64,000 nucleotides of DNA from Stenotrophomonas sp. WZN-1 (GTDB lineage Bacteria; Pseudomonadota; Gammaproteobacteria; Xanthomonadales; Xanthomonadaceae). Location of the stretch: NCBI RefSeq assembly GCF_002192255.1, contig NZ_CP021768.1, forward strand, positions 1 to 64,000. Direction: 5' to 3'. This document shows positions 56,975 to 64,000 of this stretch, in pieces (positions within the stretch are counted from its first letter, which is position 1; the number at the start of each line of letters is the position of its first letter). Both the position numbers and the translations under genes were made by a program. The notes beneath the pieces are model-generated. The model saw only the letters and a program-made list of their open reading frames with translations. It had not been told where the DNA came from and did not search any database.

Positions 56975-59610
56975 TGGCGCCGATGTCGAAACAGAACCCG
57001 CTGCCGTTCCCCGGCGAAGAATCCCAGTCGACGCCCGCCGATACGGTGCCGGCGTCCCCCTCGACCGGTACCGGCCCGAACCCGGTACCGCCGCCCGCGC
57101 ACGCGCGTCCGGCGGGCCGCCGCCCGCTGTGGGCTCGCCTGCTCGGCCGCCTGGTCGAGCCGTGGCTGTCGCTGAAGATCGAACCGGAAGACCCGGGCCA
57201 GTACAACGATGGCCGCCCCGTCATGTACGTGCTGGAGGACTACGGCCTGTCCAATGCGCTGATCCTGGACAAGGCCTGCCGCCAGGCCGGCCTGCCGTCG
57301 CCGCTGGTGCCGCTGGCCGGTGACCCGACCGGCCGCAAGCGTGCCTACCTGGCGCTGTCGCGGCGCAGCTCCAGCAACTCGCTGATTCCCGAGCAGCGCG
57401 GCGCCAAGACCCACTCCGATTCGCTGGCCAAGGTGCTGCAGGCCCATCGCGTGCGCGATGACCTGGACGTGCACCTGGTGCCGGTGTCGATCTTCGTCGG
57501 CCGCGCCCCGGACAAGCAGAGCGGCTGGTTCGCGGTACTGTTCTCGGAAAACTGGGCGCTGGTCGGCCGCTTCCGCCGCCTGCTGGCGGTGCTGCTCAAC
57601 GGCCGCAGCACCATCGTCCGCTTCGCCCCGCCGATCTCGCTGCGCAGCACCGTGGACGAAGGCCTGGAGCCGGAGCGCACGGTGCGCAAGCTGCAGCGCG
57701 TGCTGCGTACCCATTTCCGCCGCATCCGTGAATCGGTGATCGGCCCCGACCTGTCGACGCGGCGCCTGCTGGTGGACCAGGTGTTGGCCGCCGAACCGGT
57801 GCGCGAAGCGATCGCCGCACAGGCCAAGCGCGACAATTCGAAGCCGGCCGATGCCTGGAAGAAGGCACACGCCTACGCCTGGGAAATCGCCGCGGATTAC
57901 TCCAGCCCGGTGGTGCGCTCGGCCAGCTTCATGCTCAGCCACGTGTGGAACCGCATCTATGCGGGCGTGCTGGTGCACCACCTGGACAAGTTCAAGGCCG
58001 CCGCGCCGGGCCACGAAGTGGTCTACGTGCCCAGCCACCGCAGCCACATGGACTACCTGCTGCTGTCGTACCTGCTGTACGACCGTGGCATCGTGCCGCC
58101 GCACATCGTGGCCGGCATCAACCTGAACCTGCCGGTGGTCGGCACCCTGCTGCGCAAGGGCGGTGCGTTCTTCATCCGCCGCTCGATCCGTGGCAACGCG
58201 TTGTATTCGGCGGTGCTCAGCGAATACGTCGCGCAGCTGGTGGCCGGTGGGTATTCTCTGGAGTACTTCGTCGAAGGTGGCCGCTCGCGTACCGGCCGCC
58301 TGCTGCAGCCCAAGGGCGGCATGATCTCGATGACGCTGCGCGCGTTCCTGCGCCAGCCGCGCAAGCCGGTGCTGTTCCAGCCCATCTACATCGGCTACGA
58401 GAAGCTGATGGAAGGCGGCAGCTACCTGGACGAACTGTCCGGCCGGCCGAAGGAAAAGGAATCGATCTGGTCGCTGTTGTGGGGCATCCCCAAGGTGCTC
58501 AAGCAGAACTACGGCCAGGTGGTGGTGAACTTCGGTGAGCCGATCGCGCTGAACGACGTGCTGGCCGAGAAGGCGCCGGAGTGGGGCGGCGAAGCGGTGC
58601 CGGAGGACGAGAAGCCGTCGTGGCTGTCGACCACCGTCGATACGCTGGCCGAGCGCATCCAGGTACGCGTCAACGGTGCCGCCGACGTCAATCCGATCAA
58701 CCTGCTGGCGCTGGCCCTGCTGTCCACGCCGAAGCACGCGATGGGCGAGGCCGACCTGATCGCGCAGATCGAACTGTGCAAGACCCTGCTGGTCGAGATG
58801 CCGTACTCGGACCGGGTGACGGTGACCCCGCACTCGCCGGAGCGGATCATCGCCCACGCCGAGGAAATCAACGTCCTCACCCGCATCAAGCACCCGCTGG
58901 GCGATGTGCTCAGCGTCAGCGGCGACACCGCGGTGCTGCTCAGCTACTTCCGCAACAATGTGGTGCACCTGTTCACCGCATCGTCGTGGGTGGCCTGCTG
59001 CTTCCAGAACAACCGCCGCATGAGCCGTACCGGCCTGGTCCAGCTGGGCCGCACGGTGTATCCGTTCCTGCAGGCCGAACTTTTCCTGCCGTGGAGCGAG
59101 GACGAGTTCGCCCAGCGCATCGACCAGACCATCGACGTGTTCGTGCGCGAAGGGCTGCTGCAGAACGTCAACGAAGACGACGGCGGCATCCTCGCGCGCA
59201 ATACGGGGCAGACCGACGAGGTGTTCCGCCTGCGTGCGATCGGCCATTCGCTGCAGCAGGCCTTCGAGCGCTATTACATCGCCATCTCGGTGCTGGTGAA
59301 GAACGGCCCCGGCGTGCTCGGTACCGCCGAACTGGAAAGCCTGTGCCAGCAGGCCGCGCAGCGGCTGAGCCTGCTCTACGCACCGGCCGCGCCGGAGTTC
59401 TTCGACAAGTCGCTGTTCCGGGGCTTCATCCAGAAGCTGCGCGAGCTGCGCCTGGTGTGGCCGGACGAGAACAGCAAGCTGCTGTTCGACGATCGCCTGG
59501 ATGCGTGGGCCAAGGATGCCAAGTTCATCCTCGGCCGTGAACTGCGCCACACCATCGAACGGGTCAGCCCGGAAGCGGCACGCCCGGACGAGCCTGCGCC
59601 GCAGGATTGA
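56974..59610 (+). CDS. plsB: Glycerol-3-phosphate 1-O-acyltransferase
   Basis: Inner-membrane enzyme that acylates sn-glycerol 3-phosphate, the first committed step of phospholipid synthesis. The 878-residue protein carries acyltransferase motif I HRSHMD (His355 to Asp360), motif II GAFFIRRS, motif III FVEGGRSRTG and motif IV with QPIYIGYEKL. It is about 70 residues longer than the E. coli enzyme, mainly an N-terminal Pro-rich segment. ATG codons at 56974 and 56983 are both possible starts; the first overlaps the upstream stop. Confidence 0.96.
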   Translation: MAPMSKQNPLPFPGEESQSTPADTVPASPSTGTGPNPVPPPAHARPAGRRPLWARLLGRLVEPWLSLKIEPEDPGQYNDGRPVMYVLEDYGLSNALILDKACRQAGLPSPLVPLAGDPTGRKRAYLALSRRSSSNSLIPEQRGAKTHSDSLAKVLQAHRVRDDLDVHLVPVSIFVGRAPDKQSGWFAVLFSENWALVGRFRRLLAVLLNGRSTIVRFAPPISLRSTVDEGLEPERTVRKLQRVLRTHFRRIRESVIGPDLSTRRLLVDQVLAAEPVREAIAAQAKRDNSKPADAWKKAHAYAWEIAADYSSPVVRSASFMLSHVWNRIYAGVLVHHLDKFKAAAPGHEVVYVPSHRSHMDYLLLSYLLYDRGIVPPHIVAGINLNLPVVGTLLRKGGAFFIRRSIRGNALYSAVLSEYVAQLVAGGYSLEYFVEGGRSRTGRLLQPKGGMISMTLRAFLRQPRKPVLFQPIYIGYEKLMEGGSYLDELSGRPKEKESIWSLLWGIPKVLKQNYGQVVVNFGEPIALNDVLAEKAPEWGGEAVPEDEKPSWLSTTVDTLAERIQVRVNGAADVNPINLLALALLSTPKHAMGEADLIAQIELCKTLLVEMPYSDRVTVTPHSPERIIAHAEEINVLTRIKHPLGDVLSVSGDTAVLLSYFRNNVVHLFTASSWVACCFQNNRRMSRTGLVQLGRTVYPFLQAELFLPWSEDEFAQRIDQTIDVFVREGLLQNVNEDDGGILARNTGQTDEVFRLRAIGHSLQQAFERYYIAISVLVKNGPGVLGTAELESLCQQAAQRLSLLYAPAAPEFFDKSLFRGFIQKLRELRLVWPDENSKLLFDDRLDAWAKDAKFILGRELRHTIERVSPEAARPDEPAPQD

Positions 59611-59611
59611 G

Positions 59612-59634
59612 GGTAGCGCCGGGCCCTGCCCGGC
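59612..59634 (+). repeat. SMAG-like REP, GCCGGGC type
   Basis: GGTAGCGCCGGGCCCTGCCCGGC in two halves around CC, starting two bases after the plsB stop with the GTAG tag on the plus strand. Confidence 0.75.
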
Positions 59635-59640
59635 GAACGG

Positions 59641-59710
59641 CATGCAAACCAAGGTTGGCATCTACCTGGTCCACACCTGCCAGCCGTGCCGACCACGGTT
59701 GGCCCCCACC
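59641..59710 (-). repeat. Two degenerate SMAG-like REPs, CGACC type
   Basis: An imperfect palindrome at 59641-59666 ending TCTACC and another at 59686-59710 (GTGCCGACC-AC-GGTTGGC, ending CCACC) lie between plsB and the convergent YdcH-like gene. Confidence 0.55.
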
Positions 59711-59721
59711 CGAATCCGGCG

Positions 59722-59925
59722 TCAGGCCGGCTCGTCGGGAATCTGCAGGCTTTCCAGCCTGGCGATGCAGTCCTTCAGCTGCAGCTTGCGCCGCTTCAGG
59801 CGCTTGGACTCCAGCTCGTCCTCGCCGTTGGCGGCCATGCGGGTGATCTGTTCATCCAGCAGGCGGTGCTCGGCGCGCAGGGCGGCGAGGTGCTCGACGA
59901 TCTCGGCGGGGCTGTAGGTGTCCAC
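59722..59925 (-). CDS. YdcH-family protein (DUF465)
   Basis: A 67-residue, almost fully helical protein. The segment RLLDEQITRMAANGEDELESKRLKRRKLQLKD (in two parts) is the DUF465/YdcH pattern, a short helical hairpin of unknown function. The GTG at 59925 (VDTYSPAEIVEHL) gives the family length; the frame is open upstream without conserved sequence. Divergent from ttcA. Confidence 0.82.
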   Translation of the reverse strand: MDTYSPAEIVEHLAALRAEHRLLDEQITRMAANGEDELESKRLKRRKLQLKDCIARLESLQIPDEPA

Positions 59926-60014
59926 AGCCTCCGAGCATACACAGCGATGATGACCGCCGGGAGAGGGGGCCCCGACACCGGGTCCAGGCTGCCGCAAGCC
60001 GTTAGAATGGGCCG

Positions 60015-60911
60015 ATGACCGCCGTGATTTCCCTTCCCGATCCCCCGCAGCGCGCGTTGCGTGGTCCGCGCGTGCCCGGGCCCGGGCAGGACAGGCTGGG
60101 CAAGCGGCTGCGTCGCCAGGTCGGCCAGGCCATCGCCGACTTCGGCATGATCGAAGCAGGCGACAAGGTCATGGTGTGCCTGTCCGGTGGCAAGGACAGC
60201 TACACCCTGCTGGACCTGCTGCTGCAGCTGCAGAAAAAGGCGCCGGTGCCGTTCGAACTGGTCGCGGTGAACCTTGACCAGAAGCAGCCCGGCTTCCCCG
60301 GGCATGTCCTGCCGGAGTACCTGGCCGCGCTGGGCGTGCCGTACCAGATCATCGAGCAGGATACCTACTCGGTGGTCAGCCGGGTCATCCCGGAAGGCCG
60401 GACGATGTGTTCGCTGTGCTCGCGCCTGCGCCGCGGTGCGCTGTACAACCACGCCAAGGCGCATGGCTTCACCCGGATCGCGCTGGGCCATCATTGCGAC
60501 GACATGGTGGCTACGTTGTTCATGAACCTGTTCCACCATGCCAAGCTGGCGGCCATGCCACCGAAGCTGCTCAGCGACGATGGCCAGCACGTGGTGATCC
60601 GACCGCTGGCCTACGTGCGCGAGCACGACATCGCCGAGTATGCGCAGGCCCGCCGTTTCCCGATCATTCCCTGCACCCTGTGTGGCAGCCAGGAAAACCT
60701 GCAGCGTCGGCAGGTCGGCCTGATGCTCAAGCAGTGGGACCAGGACCATCCGGGCCGTATCGAACAGATCGCACGCGCCATGGCCGATGTACGGCCCGCA
60801 CAACTGGCCGATGCCACCCTGTTCGATTTCAGGGCCCTGGGCCACAGCGGGCATGCAGCGCATGCCGATGCCTGGCTGGCCGACGCAGTCCCCGAGACGC
60901 CTGCCGATTAA
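60015..60911 (+). CDS. ttcA: tRNA-cytidine(32) 2-sulfurtransferase
   Basis: Iron-sulfur PP-loop enzyme that thiolates cytidine 32 of certain tRNAs. The 298-residue protein has the ATP pyrophosphatase loop SGGKDS (residues 57-62), the Cys pair in MCSLC (Cys132, Cys135) and the third cluster ligand in PCTLCGSQ (Cys220, Cys223). Length and motif order are canonical for TtcA. It lies 36 bases before rdgC on the same strand. Confidence 0.95.
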   Translation: MTAVISLPDPPQRALRGPRVPGPGQDRLGKRLRRQVGQAIADFGMIEAGDKVMVCLSGGKDSYTLLDLLLQLQKKAPVPFELVAVNLDQKQPGFPGHVLPEYLAALGVPYQIIEQDTYSVVSRVIPEGRTMCSLCSRLRRGALYNHAKAHGFTRIALGHHCDDMVATLFMNLFHHAKLAAMPPKLLSDDGQHVVIRPLAYVREHDIAEYAQARRFPIIPCTLCGSQENLQRRQVGLMLKQWDQDHPGRIEQIARAMADVRPAQLADATLFDFRALGHSGHAAHADAWLADAVPETPAD

Positions 60912-60947
60912 GGTCGGGCGCCCTTCTCCTTCAGACACCGGAATTCC

Positions 60948-61853
60948 ATGTTCTTTCGCAACCTGACGTTCTTCCGTTTCCCGACCACCACCGATTTTTC
61001 CGAAGTCGACACCCTGCTGCCGCACGCCCTGCTGAAGCCGGTCGGCGCGCTGGAAATGAACTCGCGCGGCTTCATCTCGCCGTTCGGCCGCGAGGAGAAG
61101 GAACTGCTGTCCCACCGCATCGCCGAGCACCTGTGGCTGACCGTGGGCGGCGAGGACAAGATCCTGCCGGCGGCGGTGGTCAACGACCTGCTCGAACGCA
61201 AGCTGGAGGAGATCGAGGAGAAGGAAGGCCGTCGCCCGGGTGGCCGCGAGCGCAAGCGCATGAAGGACGACCTGCTGCATGAACTGCTGCCGCGCGCCTT
61301 CGTGAAGTCCTCGCGCAACGACGCCTTCATCGACCTGCAGCACGGCTACGTCGCGGTGGATACCTCCAGCCGCAAGACCGGCGAGTACTTCATGTCCGAC
61401 ATCCGCGGGCTGCTCGGCAGCTTCCCGGCGATGCCGTTGAACGCCGAAGTCGCGCCGCGCTCGATCCTGACCGGCTGGATCGCCGGCGAGCCGCTGCCGA
61501 CCGGGCTGAGCCTGGGCGAAGAGTGCGAGATGAAGGATCCGGTGGAAGGCGGCGCCGTGGTCAAGTGCCAGCACCAGGAACTGCGCTGCGACGAGATCGA
61601 CAAGCACCTGGACGCCGGCAAGCAGGTGACCAAGCTGGCGCTGATCTTCGAGGACAACCTGTCGTTCGTGATCGGCGACGACCTGATCGTGCGCAAGCTG
61701 AAGTTCCTCGATGGTGCCCTGGACCAGCTGGAGCATGCCGACGAAGACGGCCGCCGCGCCGAGTTCGACGCCCGCTTCGCCCTGCAGAGCGCCGAGATCC
61801 GCCGCCTGTTCCTGTTGCTGGAAGAAGCCTTCAAGCTCAGCAAGGCTGACTGA
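60948..61853 (+). CDS. rdgC: Recombination-associated protein RdgC
   Basis: Ring-forming DNA-binding protein that modulates RecA activity. The 301-residue product starts MFFRNLTFFRFP and contains the family segments GFISPFGREEKELLSH and LPRAFVKSSRNDAFID, with the usual total length. It follows ttcA closely and is followed by the YgjP-like gene after 59 bases, so co-transcription is likely. Confidence 0.96.
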   Translation: MFFRNLTFFRFPTTTDFSEVDTLLPHALLKPVGALEMNSRGFISPFGREEKELLSHRIAEHLWLTVGGEDKILPAAVVNDLLERKLEEIEEKEGRRPGGRERKRMKDDLLHELLPRAFVKSSRNDAFIDLQHGYVAVDTSSRKTGEYFMSDIRGLLGSFPAMPLNAEVAPRSILTGWIAGEPLPTGLSLGEECEMKDPVEGGAVVKCQHQELRCDEIDKHLDAGKQVTKLALIFEDNLSFVIGDDLIVRKLKFLDGALDQLEHADEDGRRAEFDARFALQSAEIRRLFLLLEEAFKLSKAD

Positions 61854-61912
61854 ACAGGCAGCCCGACGGCCGCCGGTCATCCGGCGGCCCGAAGCGGCGC
61901 TATGCTGGGCGC

Positions 61913-62692
61913 ATGAGCCGTCTGCTGCGCCGCCTGATCAGCCCGACCCCGCCCGCCACCGTACAGCGCGACACCGTTCGCCTGCGCCTGGAGGATGCCG
62001 AGATCGAGGTGCTGCGCGTGCGCGATCCACGTGCGCGCCGCATCAAGCTGAGCGTGGACGAGCGCGGCGCACGATTGACCCTGCCGCCGCGGGCCAGCCT
62101 GGTGATGGGCGAGCGTTTCCTGGAACAGCACCGCGACTGGTTGGCGCTGCAGCTGCGCCAGTACCAGAGCCAGGGCCTGCCCGCCCCATTGCAGCCAGGC
62201 GAGGACGGCGTGCTGCCACTGCGCGGCGAACTGTTGCCGCTGCGCTGGCAGGAAGGCCGCTATGCGCGGCTGGAGATCGACGCACACGGCGCCTGCGTGC
62301 AGTGGCCGACCCGTGCCGGCGATGCCACCCTGCGCCGCCTGCTGCGCGAGTTCTACGAAGCACAGACCCGCGCCGATGTCGGCCGCTGGCTGCCGAAGTA
62401 CCTGCCTACCCTGCCACGTGCACCCAGCCGCCTGCGGCTGAAGGTGATGTCCTCGCAGTGGGGCTCGTTGGCTCCCGACGGCAGCATGGCACTGGACCTG
62501 GCACTGGTGCTGGGGCGCCCTGAAGCATTCGAGTACGTGCTGGTGCACGAACTCTGCCACCTGATCCAGCCGAATCATTCGCCCGCGTTCTGGAATGAAG
62601 TGGAACAGCGCTTCCCCGCGTGGCGCGAACAGCGCGACTACTTCCAGCTGGAAGGGCGCCGCTTGAAAGCTATGCTCCGGCAACTGCTGTAG
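61913..62692 (+). CDS. YgjP-like (DUF45) metallopeptidase
   Basis: A 259-residue predicted zinc metallopeptidase of the YgjP/WLM-related DUF45 family. The zinc motif HELCH (His212, Glu213, His216) is followed by the third ligand His222 in QPNHSPAFW. The N-terminal half is the family beta-rich domain (ARRIKLSVDERGARLTLPP). The biological substrate is unknown. A perfect 15-bp inverted repeat spans its stop codon. Confidence 0.87.
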   Translation: MSRLLRRLISPTPPATVQRDTVRLRLEDAEIEVLRVRDPRARRIKLSVDERGARLTLPPRASLVMGERFLEQHRDWLALQLRQYQSQGLPAPLQPGEDGVLPLRGELLPLRWQEGRYARLEIDAHGACVQWPTRAGDATLRRLLREFYEAQTRADVGRWLPKYLPTLPRAPSRLRLKVMSSQWGSLAPDGSMALDLALVLGRPEAFEYVLVHELCHLIQPNHSPAFWNEVEQRFPAWREQRDYFQLEGRRLKAMLRQLL

Positions 62693-62712
62693 CGCCAGCG
62701 CTACAGCAGTTG
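62681..62712 (+). repeat. Perfect 15-bp inverted repeat over a stop codon
   Basis: CAACTGCTGTAGCGC (62681-62695) pairs perfectly with GCGCTACAGCAGTTG (62698-62712) around CA. The TAG stop of the metallopeptidase gene lies in the left arm. It carries GTAGCGC like other REPs here and may act as a 3' end. Confidence 0.8.
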
Positions 62713-63171
62713 CCCACGCATTGTTCCTCTACCCCCGCCTTCGGCGCGCCCCTTCAACAGAAGGGGCTTCACTCCAGAGCGTGTGCTGAGCAGTCGAGCA
62801 AGCCCGATGCTGCGCAAAGAATGGGCATTCCCCGCCATGGCAACGAGCCATGGTGCGCGCGCAGCGCGCGACCCGCTCCTGCTCTTCCTTCTTTCTTCCG
62901 TGGTGGGCACACCGGAAACTGTCCGTGGCCGGGCGGGGTGGGTTGCGCAGGGGCGTGAGCCGCATGGATGCGGCGACCGAGCTTACAGGGGTGAAGGCGC
63001 TTTGCTTGCGAAGCACTGCTTCGCAAGCGCCTGAACGCACAGCCGCCAGCGGCTGGGCCGGGCCCCGGAGGGGGACTTGCAGCGACCCCTGCGCAATCCA
63101 CCCCGCCCGGCCGAGCACGGCTTCTGATTTGAACGACCCACCACGAGGGGCTCAGCCGTTGGCCGAAACCC
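62713..63171. other. Gene-free gap with hairpins and element D
   Basis: Between the convergent metallopeptidase and methylglyoxal synthase genes no gene is seen. There are small hairpins at 62748-62767 (GCCCCTT/AAGGGGC) and 62835-62853 (CCATGGC/GCCATGG), then the long-hairpin element D (62927-63112). GTGGTGGG near 62901 and CCCACCAC near 63138 extend D outward. Confidence 0.8.
62927..63112 (+). repeat. Long-hairpin intergenic element D, with an insertion
   Basis: Arms 62927-62953 and 63086-63112 are 27 bases, complementary except for one G-T pair. The left half of the core is almost identical to element C (stem GCCGCA/TGCGGC with CATGGATG, then GAGCTTACAGGG). About 84 bases (62991-63074) then replace the usual ACGT before ACTTGCAGCG. 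The insertion contains two more hairpins (about 62997-63032 and 63041-63055). Confidence 0.85.
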
Positions 63172-64000
63172 TCACCCCGCCCGCAACGCCGCCGCCGTTG
63201 CCCAGCGTGCCGCCACCCGCGGCGCCGTGATGCACACCGCCTGGTCGGTCACCGTCGTCACCGCGCGCTCCAGCAGCTGGATATCCGCCTCGTGCTGGCG
63301 TGCCACATGCGGGTCCTCGAAGAAGATCGCGCGCTGGCAACGCCCCTCCAGCACCCGGTCGGCAATCTGCGCATCACCGCCCATCGGGCCGCTCTGGTAG
63401 CGCGTCACCCACGGCGTATCACGCGGCCAGCCCCGGCTCCAGGCCAGCTCGTTCAAACGCTGGCCGGTGGTGCCGGTCGCCACCCGCTCGCCGAACCGGG
63501 CCAGTACATCGAAGTGCTCATCGGCGAAGGCCAGCATCGCCGGCTTCATCGCATCGTGCGCGATCAGTGCCAGCGTCTGGCTTTCGAACGCATGCAGGTC
63601 GTCGGCACCGGTATCGGCCGCCAGCCCGGCGTGGATGCGCTCGACCTCGATCCAGTCGCGTGCAGTGGCCACGGTTGAAATGAACGGCTTGCCGTGGATC
63701 ACGCACTGCCGTTTGAGCGCGGTTGCTTCCGGAAACACCGAGGACGGATCGACCGGGTCGATCAGGTAGATCGCACCGTCCAGCGTCCGCTCCGGCCCCA
63801 TGCCGACCACCTCGGCCACCAGCTTCATCAGGCCACCCTCGCGCCCGTAGGGGTACCGGCGCAGGCCGCCGTAGCCGGTCAGGAATCCCTGCCGTTCGAT
63901 CGCATCGTGCGTGCGCCCGACCGCATGCAGCGACACCCCCAGTTCACGCAGGCCAGCCTCGCTGGCACGCAGCCAACGGAACAGCGCGGCGCGCGCATCG
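63172..64000 (-). CDS. mgsA: Methylglyoxal synthase, double-domain type (5' end outside window)
   Basis: Converts dihydroxyacetone phosphate to methylglyoxal and phosphate, bypassing lower glycolysis. The C-terminal half has the full enzyme pattern: ALIAHDAMK (His, Asp), the phosphate loop TGTTG, SGPMGGDAQIA and RQHEADIQ with the remaining His and Asp. The N-terminal part repeats the second half of the same fold (GREGGLMKLVAEVVG, LIDPVDPSS, KPFISTVATA), so the protein holds at least a partial duplicate of the domain. The frame stays open to base 64000, so the start lies beyond the window. Confidence 0.88.
   Translation of the reverse strand, partial: DARAALFRWLRASEAGLRELGVSLHAVGRTHDAIERQGFLTGYGGLRRYPYGREGGLMKLVAEVVGMGPERTLDGAIYLIDPVDPSSVFPEATALKRQCVIHGKPFISTVATARDWIEVERIHAGLAADTGADDLHAFESQTLALIAHDAMKPAMLAFADEHFDVLARFGERVATGTTGQRLNELAWSRGWPRDTPWVTRYQSGPMGGDAQIADRVLEGRCQRAIFFEDPHVARQHEADIQLLERAVTTVTDQAVCITAPRVAARWATAAALRAG

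Noticed and set aside
62783..63230. Open frames across element D
   Set aside because: They are created by the GC-rich hairpin arms, have no start signals and are not protein-like.

Overview
The window is a chromosomal segment of a high-GC gammaproteobacterium of the family Xanthomonadaceae, almost certainly Stenotrophomonas (maltophilia complex). The basis is the dnaA-dnaN-recF-gyrB start, the following CPBP protease, M48 protease and TPR-tonB-exbB-exbD-exbD block, the many short GTAG-tagged palindromes typical of S. maltophilia, and the uniformly GC-rich third codon positions. The window opens exactly at dnaA. No rRNA, tRNA, insertion sequence, prophage or CRISPR array was seen.

Layout. 1-7372: replication start region (dnaA, dnaN, recF, gyrB) with DnaA boxes in two intergenic gaps and a cluster of parS-like ParB sites. 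7440-13066: two membrane or envelope proteases, a TPR protein and the TonB-ExbB-ExbD energy-coupling operon. Two TonB-dependent receptors that could use it lie at 20487 and 35533. 13168-16885: cardiolipin synthase, a small membrane protein, pdxJ and a radical SAM protein. 16940-22577: a 2OG-Fe(II) hydroxylase, fbp and tyrB on the minus strand, then a TonB-dependent receptor. 22620-27541: two small hypotheticals and a ku-ligD end-joining pair bracketed by identical palindromes. 27669-33045: alcohol dehydrogenase, KDPG aldolase, a cysteine-dioxygenase-like enzyme, a LacI regulator, and phhA divergent from an Lrp-type regulator. 33085-44733: envelope and secreted proteins (patatin lipoprotein, AIM24-type protein, receptor, acid phosphatase, secreted hydrolase and partner, ABC ATPase, desaturase with an EF-hand partner). 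44810-51446: mutM, opgD, tdk, a doubly frameshifted small gene, a Sel1-like protein and rep. 51704-64000: GNAT, yceH, a 5'-nucleotidase overlapping pyrF, a trypsin-like protease, a lipoprotein joined to plsB, a YdcH-like protein, ttcA, rdgC, a YgjP-like metallopeptidase and a methylglyoxal synthase cut by the window end.

Most genes are ordinary housekeeping genes. The feature least explained by known gene content is a family of five intergenic elements (18898-19007, 47417-47518, 47637-47734, 51498-51601, 62927-63112). Each is a long hairpin of about 100 bases, 186 in one copy. The outer arms differ in sequence between copies but stay complementary within each copy. They enclose a shared core with an invariant CATGGATG loop and a second short stem that changes in a compensatory way. 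This is the pattern expected of a conserved folded RNA, or a cruciform DNA element, rather than simple duplicated DNA.

All coordinates come from reading the sequence. No database search was possible, so family names rest on recognised motifs and gene order.
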